Source: Erythrophleum ivorense (Eukaryota > Streptophyta > Magnoliopsida > Fabales > Fabaceae). Taken from it: 64,000 nucleotides of DNA. Of this stretch, positions 36,756 to 47,765 are shown piece after piece (the first letter of the stretch is position 1; each line of letters begins with the position of its first letter). Under the pieces are notes generated by a model, which saw nothing but the letters and a program-made list of their open reading frames with translations, had not been told where the DNA came from and did not search any database. The DNA lies in the NCBI GenBank assembly GCA_026724425.1, contig JAIUCV010000009.1, positions 17,743,294 through 17,807,293 on the forward strand, written 5' to 3'. The translations under genes were made by a program, and so were the position numbers.

Positions 36756-37794
36756 AGTAGTTCAACTCTCATTCAAACATACATATATTGCATGCAACAA
36801 GTCTCATTATGTATGTATGGCATGTTAGCATATAAAACATGATGAAAACATTTAAAACATGTGAAATGGCCATGGATAACATTCAAGAGCTCGCTGAGTA
36901 CTTGGATCGGCCTCACCCCTTCCCTTACGGCTTTTGGATTTGCCTTCCCATACTTAAGAGGTACTTAGACTTACCCTTACTCTTTGGGAGTCTACCTCAC
37001 TTTTGGGAGACATGGCTCAACCAACTTAGGGCTTCGGCTCATCCTCACCTTGGCTATAAGGTTATTGGCTTTTCCATTTCCTCAAGCAAACCAATCAAGC
37101 ATTTAAAACATCATCTCAATCATATCACATAATCATGCTAACACACTTCTCATAGCTCATATCATTCATACACACAAGCAAGACAATGTAAACACACAAT
37201 TATGCATGAGAGAAAGTAGAGAGAACTACCTTTGTTGGCTATTTACTACTTGCTCTGTCAATGGTCTCCTCCCTTGTTGGTTTCACAACAACTTCTAGAT
37301 GGGAGAGTTTCTCTTGAACCTAACCACACAAAAGCATGGAATCAATACTTCAATACTCAATTCTTAAGCTAGGGATCACTTCTAATCAGCTCTACTGAGC
37401 TTCTCACTCTAGGTTTCTTCCTCACTCTAGGGTCCATGAGCTATCCCTCTCTTTTCTCAACTCTTAAGAAAGGGGAAAAACAAGAAAGAGAAGACTATCT
37501 ACTTCTAATCTCTCTCAAGAATGGTTTCCCACTCTCCCTCCTCTGAACCAAGCTCAAAACATAGCTACTTTAACTATTAAAACCGTGGGAAGAGAGGATA
37601 AGGGGAGAAGAGTAACATACTAAGAGAAAAGCCATGGAATTCCTTACCTTTCTTGTTCTTCCTTCCTCTCCTAAGCTTCTCTCTCTCTCCTCCGCCCTTT
37701 TCTCTCTCTTAAAGTGAGCTTAAGTCGGTTACAGAGTGAAAGAATGAGTTGGGATGGTTTAAAAAGTCAAATTCTCTATTTTCACGCTTTTCCA

Positions 37795-38035
37795 GACTAA
37801 CCCTCGCTATAGCGAGCCATAACCCTCGCTACGGCGAGCTCGAATAAGTCCCAGAACTCTGCCTTCGCTATGGCGTTCGCTACGGCGAGCAACTCCCTGG
37901 ATTTTGTATGGGGGTGCCCGAACTCGCTATAGCTAGAAGCTTTCTCGCTATAGCTAGAAGGCAGTCTCGCTATAGCTAGACCATTTCTCGCTATAGCGAG
38001 CAGGTACATTCGCTATAGCTAGGCTGTAGCTAGCA
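37795..38035 (-). repeat. Cluster of TCGCTATAGCGA palindromes
   Basis: About nine exact or variant copies, including TCGCTATAGCTAG and CTCGCTACGGCGAG, in 240 bp at the 5' side of the LTR, matching the other two family B copies. Confidence 0.8.
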
Positions 38036-38150
38036 GACTTAGAAAATTTTCAGCTTCCAAAAATTTTCAGCTTTTCTTTTCCTTCCTTTTTCTTTTCTCA
38101 TTTCTTTTCTATTTTCTTTTTCTTTTCTTTTTCTTGGCTGTTACACTAAA

Positions 38151-39423
38151 CATAGAAGAAAAACGTGATAGGCAACCTTGGTATCATGATATCAAGACTT
38201 ATATGACAAGTAGGGAATACCCAACTGAGGCCACTGAAAGTGATAAAAAGACTATTCGGCATCTAATCATGACTTTCTTCATTAGCAATGGCATTTTATA
38301 CAAGAAACGTCATGATGGTACACTATTGCGATGTGTAGATGCGAAGGAGGCACAAAAAGTGGTCACAGAGGTTCATGAAGGAATATGCGGTACGCATGCA
38401 AATGGTCACACTCTGACTAAGCAAATCCAAAGGTGTGGATACTTTTGGTTGACCATAGAGAAGGATTGTATTGAGTATGTTTAAAAATGTCATAAATGTC
38501 AAATTTATTCAGACAAAATCAATGCACCACCGGTCTCACTACATAATTTGATGCCACCGTGGCTATTTTCAATGTGGGGCATCAATGTGATTGGACCAAT
38601 CAACCCTAAAGCTTCAAACAGACATCGTTTTATCTTAGTTGCCATTGATTATTTCACAAAGTAGATCGAAGCTAGTTCCTTTGCTAGCATCACTCAAAAA
38701 GCTTGTTGCAAATTCCTCAAGGTGAATATCATTTATCATTATGGACTACCAAAAAAATCATCAGTGATAATGCCCTGAACCTAAATAGGGCAGAAATCTC
38801 TAAGCTCTGTGAACAATTCAAGATCAAACACCATAATTCAGCACCGTATCGGCCATAGATGAACAAGGCTGTAGAGGCAGCAAATACAAACATAAAAAAG
38901 ATCATTGTCAAGATGACAATCAACTATAAGGATTAGCATGAAATGCTTCCATATGCATTGCATGGGCATCGCACTACTATGCGTACTTCGACCGGGGCAA
39001 CTCCTTACTCCTTCGTTTATGGAATGGAAGCTGTCACACCAATTGAGGTCGAAATCTTATCGTTACGGGTATTAATTGAATCCAATTTAGATGAAAGTGA
39101 TTGGATAAGAACTCGGTATGAGCAGTTGAATATGATTGAGGGACAAAGACTCACTACAATATGTCATGAACAATTATATCAAAAGAGGATGGCAAGAGCT
39201 TTTAACAAAAAGCTTTATCTTCGAGAGTTCAAAGTTGGTGACCTAGTCCTCAAAAGAATCTTGCCAAACTAGGACGATGCTTGAGGCAAATGGGCTCCCA
39301 CTTATGAAGGCCCTTATGTTGTTAAGCATGCTTTCTCAGGAGGAGCATTAGTTTTAATGGACATGAATGGTCGTGAACTAACCAAGCCTCTTAATTCGGA
39401 TGCAGTTAAAAAGTACTTTGCGT
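38151..39423 (+). pseudogene. int: Tat integrase, broken
   Basis: The zinc-binding part has His at 38374-38376 and 38395-38397 (HEGICGTH) and CHKC at 38488-38499. The catalytic core has Asp at 38647-38649 (AIDYFTK), Asp at 38766-38768 (SDNA) and Glu at 38874-38876. The last two are 35 residues apart, the standard DD35E spacing. The first Asp is in another frame, so one frameshift lies between. Stops include TAG 38662-38664 and 38934-38936, both where the family has Trp. The C-terminal part includes RTSTGATPYSFVYGMEAV, DLVLKRILPN and a GPY-like YEGPYVV, ending SDAVKKYFA before TAA at 39424. All catalytic residues survive. Confidence 0.9.
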
Positions 39424-39426
39424 AAA

Positions 39427-40350
39427 AAGAAAAGCTCGCTAGGTTGAAAACCTAAAAGGGTGGCCTAGGCAAAAGTTAGAGCCAAAAAATTAAAAAAAAC
39501 AAAATAGAAAAAAAGCTTAACAATGTAAGAAGGTGCCTGGGCGGAAGTAGGGGCAAAGTTTGAAAGTCCACTTCGACAGGAGCAACAAAGTAACCAGCAA
39601 AATAGAATCCAATGAGGTTGAGGATCATAGATCAAGTTGGATAGGATGCATATCTTGAGTAGCACAACAGATCATTTCATAGGGGCATGTGGAACCAATT
39701 GTGAAGGACAATCTTTGGAAGAACTTCTCAAGCCAAGTCCTTTCATTTCTTTGTTTATTTTTTTATCATTATGGTTTCTTTTTCTTTGTCCAAATTTCAT
39801 GTTATCTAAACTCCCAGATATTTCCTTTGGCAAACTCGTTAATAAGATCATTTCTCATGAGTCTCAATTACATTTCATCGTTCGTCGATATCATAACCTT
39901 TGTCTTTATGCTTTATACATAATTAATAATTCAAAAATGACATTCATTAAAACATTTACTTAGCATGTCATGGTTGGTATTCTCTTTGGATCACTTATCA
40001 TTTATAGACCCTTTATCGTTACCTAAAGAACAAATCAATAAAGGGGGCAGTTGTGGTTTCAAGGACAACATACAAAACCCTCTTGCTGATAAGGAATTGA
40101 GGGTTACAAATGGGATGCAATCTAAGGTGCTAAAAGTCCGGTTAAACGGGAATTACGTTTCGGAAGAGCAGCATGTTATCTCACTATGGTTTATTAGTGA
40201 AAATATCAATGCTTTTTTTTTTGGGAAATCAGTGCTCTTGACAATAAAAAAGAAAGAAAAAAAAAAGAAAACCACAACAAAACACAAAGTAAAAGAAAAA
40301 ACACAGAAAAGAGAAAAGAAAATTTTCAAAACCATTTAAATAGCAATAAA
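39427..40350 (+). other. Tat 3' untranslated region, proximal part
   Basis: Begins with a stretch that reads like GGTTGAAAACCTAAAAGGG followed by GGCCTAGGCAAAAG, wording common after the stop codon in Tat elements. No further coding domain. A-rich near 40240-40330. Confidence 0.6.
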
Positions 40351-40535
40351 TGAAGCATCTCACATTTTCTTCATACCCCATACTTGCACACTTCATATGA
40401 CCCTTGGTTTACAATGGGGCAAGTAAAAGATTTGCATTTCATGAAAGGAAGCATCACATGTTTCATACATTCCACACTTGCATACATTACATAGACCATA
40501 GCTCATGCTGGGGCAATAGTAAAAATAACATTTGA
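40351..40535 (+). repeat. Two diverged tandem copies of about 95 bp
   Basis: GAAGCATCTCACATTTTCTT at 40351 and GGAAGCATCACATGTTTCAT near 40447 open two alignable units that both hold ACTTGCA...CATA and GGGGCAA. They lie directly before the 27-bp array. Confidence 0.6.
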
Positions 40536-40587
40536 ACATCCTTTGCCTCATGTTCCAAGTTTTCACATAAACAAGACATGAGACAAC

Positions 40588-41555
40588 CCAAAGCCCTACA
40601 CAGGCCAGGCACCCTTAAAGCCCTGCATAGGTCAGGCAATCTCTTAAATCCCTGTACAGGCCAGGCACCCTTAAAGCCCTGCACAGGCCAGGTAATCTCT
40701 TAAAGCCCTGCATAGGCTAGGTGCTTTTAAAGCCCTGCATAGGCCAGGCACCCTTAAAGCCCTGTATAGGCCAAGCACTATTTTAAAGCCCTGCACAGGC
40801 CAAGTATCCTTTTAAAGCCCTGCATAGGCCAGGTACCCTTAAAGCCCTACATAGGCTAGGCACCCTTAAAGCCCTGCATAGGCCAGGCACCCTTAAAGCC
40901 CTGCATAGGCTAGGCACTTTTAAAACCCTGCATAGGCTAAACACCCTTAAAACCTTGCATAAGCCAGACACTCTTTAAAGGCCCTGCACAAGCCAGACAC
41001 CCTTAAAGCCCTGCACAGGCTAGGCACCCTTAAAGCCCTGCATAAGCTAGGCACCTTTTAATGCCCTGCACAAACCAGGCACCCTTTTAAAGCCCTGCAC
41101 AGGCTAGGCACCCTTTTTAAACCCTATACAGGCCAAGCACCTTTTAAAGCCCTGCATAGGCTAAGTACCTTTAAAGGCCTGCACAAGCCAGGCATCCTTA
41201 AAAGCCCTGCATAGGCCAGGCACCCTTAAAGCCCTACATAGGCCAGGTACTCTTTTAAAGCCCTGCACAGGCTAAGCATCCTTAAAGCCCTACACAGGCC
41301 GGCACCCTTAAAACCCTACATAGGCCGGGCACCCTTTCAAAGTCCTGCACCAGAACAGGAATCCCTTTTCAAAGTCCTGCTCCACAACAGGTAACCTAAA
41401 GTCCTGCACCAGAATAGGCACATAAAGTCCTGCACCAAAACAGGCACCAATTAAAGCCTGCACCAGAACAGGCACCAAAAGCCCTACTATAACAGGCACC
41501 CAAAGGTCTTGCCCAGGCCAGGTATACACCCAAAAGCCTTGTACTGGCAAGCATC
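40588..41555 (+). repeat. Minisatellite, ~27-bp unit, about 35 copies
   Basis: The core CCCTGCATAGGCCAGGCA plus a short spacer (CCCTTAAAG, TTTTAAAG or similar) recurs about 27 times to about 41330. It then changes to a second variant with core TCCTGCACCAGAACAGGCA for about eight more copies. Spacers vary by 1-5 bases. The array lies in the 3' UTR between integrase and the 3' LTR, where Tat elements are known to carry hypervariable tandem repeats that can seed satellites. Antisense ORFs through the array follow from the unit being near 9 codons and are not called. Confidence 0.93.
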
Positions 41556-41624
41556 TTTATCTTTTATCAAGTTCTACCATTTTCAGGTAAGTTAGCTCAC
41601 TTTTATCTGTTAACTCTCCAAACA

Positions 41625-41895
41625 AAATACATGTTTCTATCTTTACTTATTCTTAACCTAAGGATATCAAAATTGCATTTTCGCTCTCCTTCCTTAAAGA
41701 ATAAGTAAAGAGGGGCAACTAGTAAACACTATATTTTGTTTGGGTCACTCTCTCCTTTTGTTTATTGTCAAAAGGCAATTAAATCATCCTAGACAAAATA
41801 CGTGTTTTTATCTTTACTTGTTCCTTATGCAAAAACGTTAAAAATTACATTTTCAATCTTTTTGCCCAAGAAATAAGTAAAGAAGGGCAACTGTG
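41625..41895 (+). repeat. Duplicated segment containing the polypurine tract
   Basis: About 170 bp is tandemly repeated: TATCTTTACTT...AATAAGTAAAGAGGGGCAACTAG (to about 41730) and again ...AAATAAGTAAAGAAGGGCAACTG (to 41892). The second copy abuts the LTR start TGTGAATACCG at 41891 and is the working PPT. The first copy is followed by a diverged LTR-start-like ACACTATATTTTGTTTGG. Confidence 0.75.
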
Positions 41896-43981
41896 AATAC
41901 CGTATTTTGTCCTGACAAACTACAAAAATAATAACAAAATTAAATTAGCAAAAAATACAAACAAAAAAGAGAGAAGAAAAGAAAGAAAATAGAAAAATTA
42001 GGAGAAAATGAAAGAAAAAACACAATAAAAAATGAAAAAATAAATAAAAATAAAAACAAAAAAGGGGCAAAACACACCAAAATAAAATAAAAAGTAACAA
42101 AAGAGGCAAAAAGAAAAAGAAAAGAGTCTAAAAAAAAGGAATTTAAATAAAGAAAATTTAAATAAATAAAAAACAAAGAAGATGGGGCCAATATGAAACC
42201 CAAAGCTCCTAAGTCCATCTTGCTAAACCCCAGCCCAATCCCCTTCTGAAGCCCAACCCGGATCCATTAGCAAATACAAACCCTACCCGTCTCCTCCTTT
42301 GACACAATTCACGCGCGACTCTGGAAAGACACACGAAACAAAATGAAGGCAAAGAATGAAGCATAGAAATGGAAAGCAACGTCCAGCGTCTCAGGGAGTT
42401 CCAGTGGAGTAGACCTATAGTAAGGGGCTCAAGGATTTGACCTCCCTCTCCCATCCCTTTCACCACCGGAGACAAAGGATGACTAATGCAAAAATGGAAA
42501 GAGAGAAGAGGGAGGCATGGATCGAGGAAAGGGGACGAAACAAAAAAGGGGTTCCTGATTCAGACCAAGAATAAGGGATTTTCAAATAAAAAGAGGAGAA
42601 GAGGCAGAGAAGGGGGATAGATTTTGGAATTCAGGGAAGAGAAGCAGAGGAAAGAATAGGGGGAAGTCAAAAATTGAACAAAAAGAGAGGGTAGGAGATA
42701 GAGAAAAGAGATCGAGAGAAATTGAAAACTGAAGAAAACCAACCGATTCGGTGAGAAAGAAACCAAGAAGCATCTGGCTGGAAAACAAGGGATTTGGCCG
42801 AACTACAGCAAAGGGAGAGGAAGAGGCCATCACAATCAACGTCCCAAAAGGAGCACTCAACTGTCAGGTAAATTGATTTACTGGAAGTCATTTTGGGTTG
42901 CTATGATTCTCAGTTTCTTCGGAAGCTAGAGAACAGAACGAGGTTAATTGCTTTGTGCTCATTTAGGCTATATGGCTAGGATTGAACATGAGATTCTGAA
43001 CCTTGGTATGCTATAAGTCGAGTGTGAGTCTTGTTTGGGTGCTTTGTATTTATAGCTTTTGCTGAATCATTGATTGATGGGTAGGAGTTTTTGTATCCGC
43101 GGCATGTGTATACTTAGGTTTGTAGCTCTACTGATCTTTGAGTTTCTATGTAACTGAAACTTGACTATGGAAATGAGATATGATGTGCTCTGTTATACCT
43201 AAACATCATGAACAAATTGATTTTGTTCAATATGCTCTGGTAGCAAATGCTAGAATGCTGATTCAAGGATTACAATTTTGATACGGTGTGATTCAATTTT
43301 CAATAAAATAATAGATAGTAATTCTTAGCCTCCCATGCTTCGAGTTGATCCTGAAGCAATTTGTAGCTGGTTGTTAGTTTGTAATTGGAGCACATGCTTG
43401 AAGATTTAACAGATTTGACCATAATCAGATTTAGTAAGCGCGTAGGTGATTTAAGCATTATCATTAAGAAAGTTTCGAGTTGCTGTTGTGGTTGGATTTA
43501 AGTCAGTTAAGACAAATAAAGATGTGAGTCTTAACAAATTTTAGTTAATTCAAATTCTGGACTAATTTTCAACCTTGATCTAATTCTTTTTTCATCCTTT
43601 CTCTACCTTCTCGTGGCAATTAGATCAATGGCCTTATAACCCTAAAGTGTATATTCCAGGGATTCCAAATTAAGGACCAGAAGAAACAAGGTGAAAGCAT
43701 GATAGGTTTCATGTCTCTGTTTTTGTTTTTAGTCCTTTTTGTTTTCTTTGTTACCCTTGAAATGAGATGTGTATTCAATATTATTGGGGTTTTGGATTGG
43801 CCACAATAGCACACTTAAACACAAACATCTAGTTATCCATGTCACTATTTTTGTTTTTTTGCTCCTATTTTCGTTTTTATTTGTTTTTATTTTTCTTTCC
43901 CTCTTTTAGAACTGTCATGTGGGAATTTTTGTCCCCTTAAATATATAGGGCCATCCGTGGAACCATGTGGGACAATAAGTC

Positions 43982-46085
43982 TGATAAGCATGATTTTTAT
44001 GTATTTTATTTCCCTTAACTTAAGCATTTTAAATGTTAAATAAAGCTTGATGGATTTACTTAAATGGAATTTAATTTTAGTAGCCATCTTTTGCACTTTA
44101 GGAATTAAATCACAAAATCTTGAATTTTTAATGCATAAATCTTTTTAAATGAATTTTGTGAATATTTCTATTTCATTCTTTCCATTCTTTTTGTGCAGAT
44201 TTTCAATGCAAAATTGAGCTTGAATGGAAATTAATTGAAGGAGAAATGAAGGCTTTATGTGTACAATTTGAGAGGAAAATTTACAAGAGAAGCTATGGTT
44301 CTTTGAACGTGGGAAGGATGCAAGAGGAATGAGCACTTGAACAAGGAGCTATTGGTTTATAAAGAGAGGGAAGAAAGTGTGAGAAACTCGAGCAAATGGA
44401 TGAAAGAGCTCAACTGAGGTAGCTTATGTGTTAAGATAAGAAGCAGATGCATGTATGTAGAATCTTTATGTGGAAGCCACAGGCTGCAGCAAATACAAGA
44501 AGCCATGAAGAAGAAGCTATGAGTTCTTAAAGTTGTGAGCTAACACGAGCAAGTAGCTGCAGAATGAAGGAAGAATAAGTAGAGGGGTGAGACGCAGAAG
44601 AAGTGACGCTGAAAGGGAGCTGGGCTGGATGCATGAGCTGAGATGAAGTTAAGAGAACAAACATGTCAAAGAAGCCTCTGTTTTTGAGTTTTTGGTTTAA
44701 GAAAGAGAAAGCAACATGTGATATGAAAAGAAGGCTTGAGCTGAACGTGAAGAAATGAAGGAAGAATGTGAGCAAAATAGAGGAGAAGAAGTAACGTGAT
44801 GAGCAGAAGAGGCTGCCACATGCACACATTCATTCGAATGTGGAAGAACCAAGCATAGGAAGAAGCAACTCTAGAACAAGAAGAAGCTACATTTGGATTC
44901 GAAGTAAGCATCAGAGAAGAGCCTGGGCTGGAAATCACGTGGAAAGCATGCAAAGTTGACATTGGGGCCCACACTTATTCATGCAAAGAAGGAAAAAAAT
45001 GCTACGGGCAATTGGGCAAAAGATGAGCACATAAATGATTAATGGGGCAGTGAAAGGGAGCATATTCCAATCATCTCTGACCCTACAATCGAATATTCAG
45101 CCCTTGGTATTCATTCATTCGGAGGGGACGCCATTTTTGATATTCCATTCATTCGCCCCCATCGACTCTATCCTTCGCCCACTCCACGCCATCCCATTCC
45201 TCCATCTTCTTCCACTTCTATGAAGCTCTAATTCACCTTATGGCTAGCTAAGAGGAGCTCTTGGAGAAGCTTGAATCTATTAATTAGAAAGGAAGTTTTG
45301 GCTAAGATTCTCATCTCTTTCTACACTTTTCTCTATCTTGTGTTTTCTTGGTTAAGATTGTATTGGATTGGAGAATTGTGCTGTTTATAATTAGTGGCTG
45401 GTTAGACATTAATTAAGAGATTGTTTTTGTTTGATTAATTGATTGAATCAAGTTCTGAATAGTTCATTTTCTTATAATTTCCATGTGTGCCTCAAAAGTG
45501 TTCGATGAAATGCATGGATGAAATTATGTGATTGAATGTTAAATTTGAGAATTCCTTAGTGTTTAGTTGGTTAATTAAACATCTTTGGATGATAATTCAG
45601 AGGTTAATTAATTAGTTAATTAATCAAATTAGATGTTCAAAGATCCTAAAACAAGAGTTAGCGATTTGATGCGGAATTGAGGTTTCAATTCAATGTTAGA
45701 TTGTTAATTTCTTGAATCTTGAGTGGCAACCCAAGATAACTTGTTATGAACACATTAGGAACTCTTAGGTCAGAATTAATCACAATTGGATTAGGATAAG
45801 GATAGTGGATACCAAGAGATGAATCCAAAGCTAGTCACAAGACCATCATCCACCTATAATTCATCCAATTAGGTAGAATTTAGGAACTTTATTTTAATTT
45901 CATTTTATTTAGTTTAATTAAATCAAAAACCCCCCTTAGTTTAGAAATTTTTAGAGTCTTTTAACATTTAAAAAACTCAATTAAGCATTGAACTCCAATT
46001 CCAAAGGAGATGACCTAGGTTGTGCCACTAACTGCATATTTTACCAACCTAGTTTTATTTTGAGGGTTGCGCGACGAGCCTCTCA
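43982..46085 (+). mobile_element. LTR insertion, probably a solo LTR, TSD AAGTC
   Basis: It interrupts the Tat 3' LTR exactly between AAGTC and TCCTTGG. It starts TGATAAGCATG, ends GAGCCTCTCA, 2104 bp, with perfect AAGTC at 43977-43981 and 46086-46090. Near its end it has GGAGATGACCTAGG followed by CCACTAACTGCATATTTTAC and GGGTTGCGCGACGAG, wording seen at the ends of Tat- and Athila-type LTRs. No ORF above noise, PBS or PPT. It could also be a short non-autonomous element, but no terminal direct repeat inside it was noticed. Confidence 0.9.
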
Positions 46086-46169
46086 AAGTCTCCTTGGTGT
46101 TTACTGGATTTTTTTTTGTGCGCATGCTAATGAATTTTTGGTTTCAGCCCATACGTAGTTTGGCTAAAA

Positions 46170-47275
46170 ATAATAATAATGACGAACTTCAAGAAAAAAG
46201 GAAGAAAATTTCAAATTCAAGTCTTTGATGAAATAAAAAAGGAATTTTAGATAAAAAGAAAAAGGAAAAGGGAGAAAGAATTTTAGGTGAGTTCTTGATT
46301 TTGGGTTCCCATAACCCGCATCAAGTTAATTTTGGTTTCAAGAAAGTGTAATAAAAAAAAAACACAAAAAGAGAGTTTTCAAGAAGGGAAAAGTTCTTTT
46401 TTTTTTAAAGTGAAGAACACTCCTAAAAAAAAAGAAGAGGAAAACCAAAAAAGAAGCAAAAACAAGAAAAGCAAAAAAGAAAAAAGAAAAATGATAGATG
46501 AGAATAAAAATGAAGGCATGAAAAAAAGAATTTTTAAAAGGTCAAATAGATTTCTGTTAAAATAAAAACATGTGTTTACAAGGGTTGGAGTTTATGTTTT
46601 AAATATAAGAAAGTCAGAAAAAGAAAAAGAAGGGCAAAGTTATTATATAGAAAATCAATATATTTGGGGATTAGGTTTAAATCGAAAAAAACAAGAAAAT
46701 AATAAAATAAAACAAAAAATGAGTCTTTCTCTATAAATAATAAAAGGTTTTCAAAGGTAAAATTCGGCTTTTCTTCCTTCTCAAAAGTTCGCCAAACCAA
46801 AAGAAAATTAAAACAAACCAAAAAATAAAACAAAATAATAAATAATAAATAATAATATATTAAAAAAAGAAATGCAAAAATACAAAAAAAAAAACAAGAA
46901 CAAAATTCAAAAAAATAAAAAGAAAACAATAAATAAAAACAAACAAACAACAAAAAAGAGATGTAGAAAAAAAGGAAAAAATGAAAGACAAAAAAATAAT
47001 AATGGCAAAAGAAAATTTGAAAATGTAAAAAAGCAAAATTAATTTTACCTTTAACAAATCAAAACACATCAACCAATTTCTAAAATTCATTTTACTTGTT
47101 AAAGGGAAAAGTAATTTTTATTTTCTTTATCTTTTCACAAAAAAATAATAATAAAAGTTTAGTCATTTAAAATAAAAGTATATAAAAAAAATAAAATAAA
47201 AAAATAAAAACAAAAAAGGCAAAACAATTAAAAACAACAACAACAACAACAAAAACAAATAAAACAAGCCAACAC
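46170..47275 (+). repeat. Extremely A-rich block in the Tat 3' LTR
   Basis: Counterpart of 21020-22150 in the 5' LTR, with the same order of A-runs, AAT and CAA units and small length changes. Confidence 0.75.
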
Positions 47276-47765
47276 AACTTTCCATTCGAACTATGTGGAC
47301 TTTGATCCATTTCGAAGGGTACATAAGCTCTAGGCTCTCATCTTAGGTCAAGTTCGCCATTATAAATAAACATTTCTTTTAGTTTTATTTCTTTAATTTC
47401 TTTCCTCTTATTCTTAATTTTATTTCTTTAATTCCTTCTTCTTTTTTTACTCTTAATTTTATTTCATTTAATTTCTTTACTTTTTATTTTGCATGTGATT
47501 TGTTAAGGATTAAAGGCCATGGTAATTTTGCATAACTAACTTAGGGTAACCATTCTGAGAAACAAGTGTAGTGGGGTGCCTAACACCTTCTCCACTCACA
47601 ATCGACTCCCGAATCTATTTTTTGGTTAGTTGACTATTTTTCTTGTTTTCTAAATAAGAAAAGGTTTTTCCAAAGTTTTTCCTTTTCAAAAATTTGGTGG
47701 CAACTCTACTAAATTTAATTTTGATTTCGGTTTGATGCCACGCAGTTGTATTTTTGAGTGTGACA

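Larger units (their letters stand above)
35283..38145 (-). mobile_element. Solo LTR, family B, TSD CTAAA
   Basis: On the minus strand it starts TGTAACAGCCAAG at 38145 and ends GTCACA at 35283, 2863 bp, between perfect CTAAA at 35278-35282 and 38146-38150. Removing it and one TSD copy rejoins Tat coding sequence in frame. It has the palindrome cluster, the 185-bp units and the hairpin of family B. Confidence 0.95.
19992..47765 (+). mobile_element. Tat/Ogre-type Ty3/gypsy element with nested insertions
   Basis: Order seen: LTR, PBS, leader, extra ORF1, gag, protease, G-patch-like segment, intron, RT, RNase H, second RNase H, integrase, 3' UTR with tandem repeats, PPT, LTR. An extra ORF before gag, a second RNase H and an intron before RT are known traits of the Tat/Ogre lineage. 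After subtracting three insertions (2928, 2863 and 2104 bp plus TSDs) the element is close to 20 kb. Many stops and frameshifts make it non-autonomous. The left LTR has lost about 1.1 kb, so the element TSD cannot be tested. Confidence 0.93.
41891..47765 (+). repeat. 3' LTR of the Tat/Ogre element
   Basis: It starts TGTGAATACCG after the PPT and ends GTGTGACA. Without the 2104-bp insertion and its TSD copy it is about 3.77 kb. From 43016 it parallels the 5' LTR; 41891-43015 exists only here. Bounds are given by the PPT and by homology with the 5' LTR end. Confidence 0.88.

Noticed and set aside
40487..40971. Antisense ORFs made of GLCRALRVP repeats
   Set aside because: They follow from the 27-bp repeat being nine codons long. 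Spacer length changes break the frame and no start or promoter is evident.
40588..41555. CRISPR-like array
   Set aside because: Plant context, spacers are only a few bases and similar to each other, no cas genes. It is a minisatellite.
44145..45223. Small ORFs in the 43982-46085 insert as a gene captured by the element
   Set aside because: Short, on both strands, no recognisable domain; the insert has LTR ends and a TSD.
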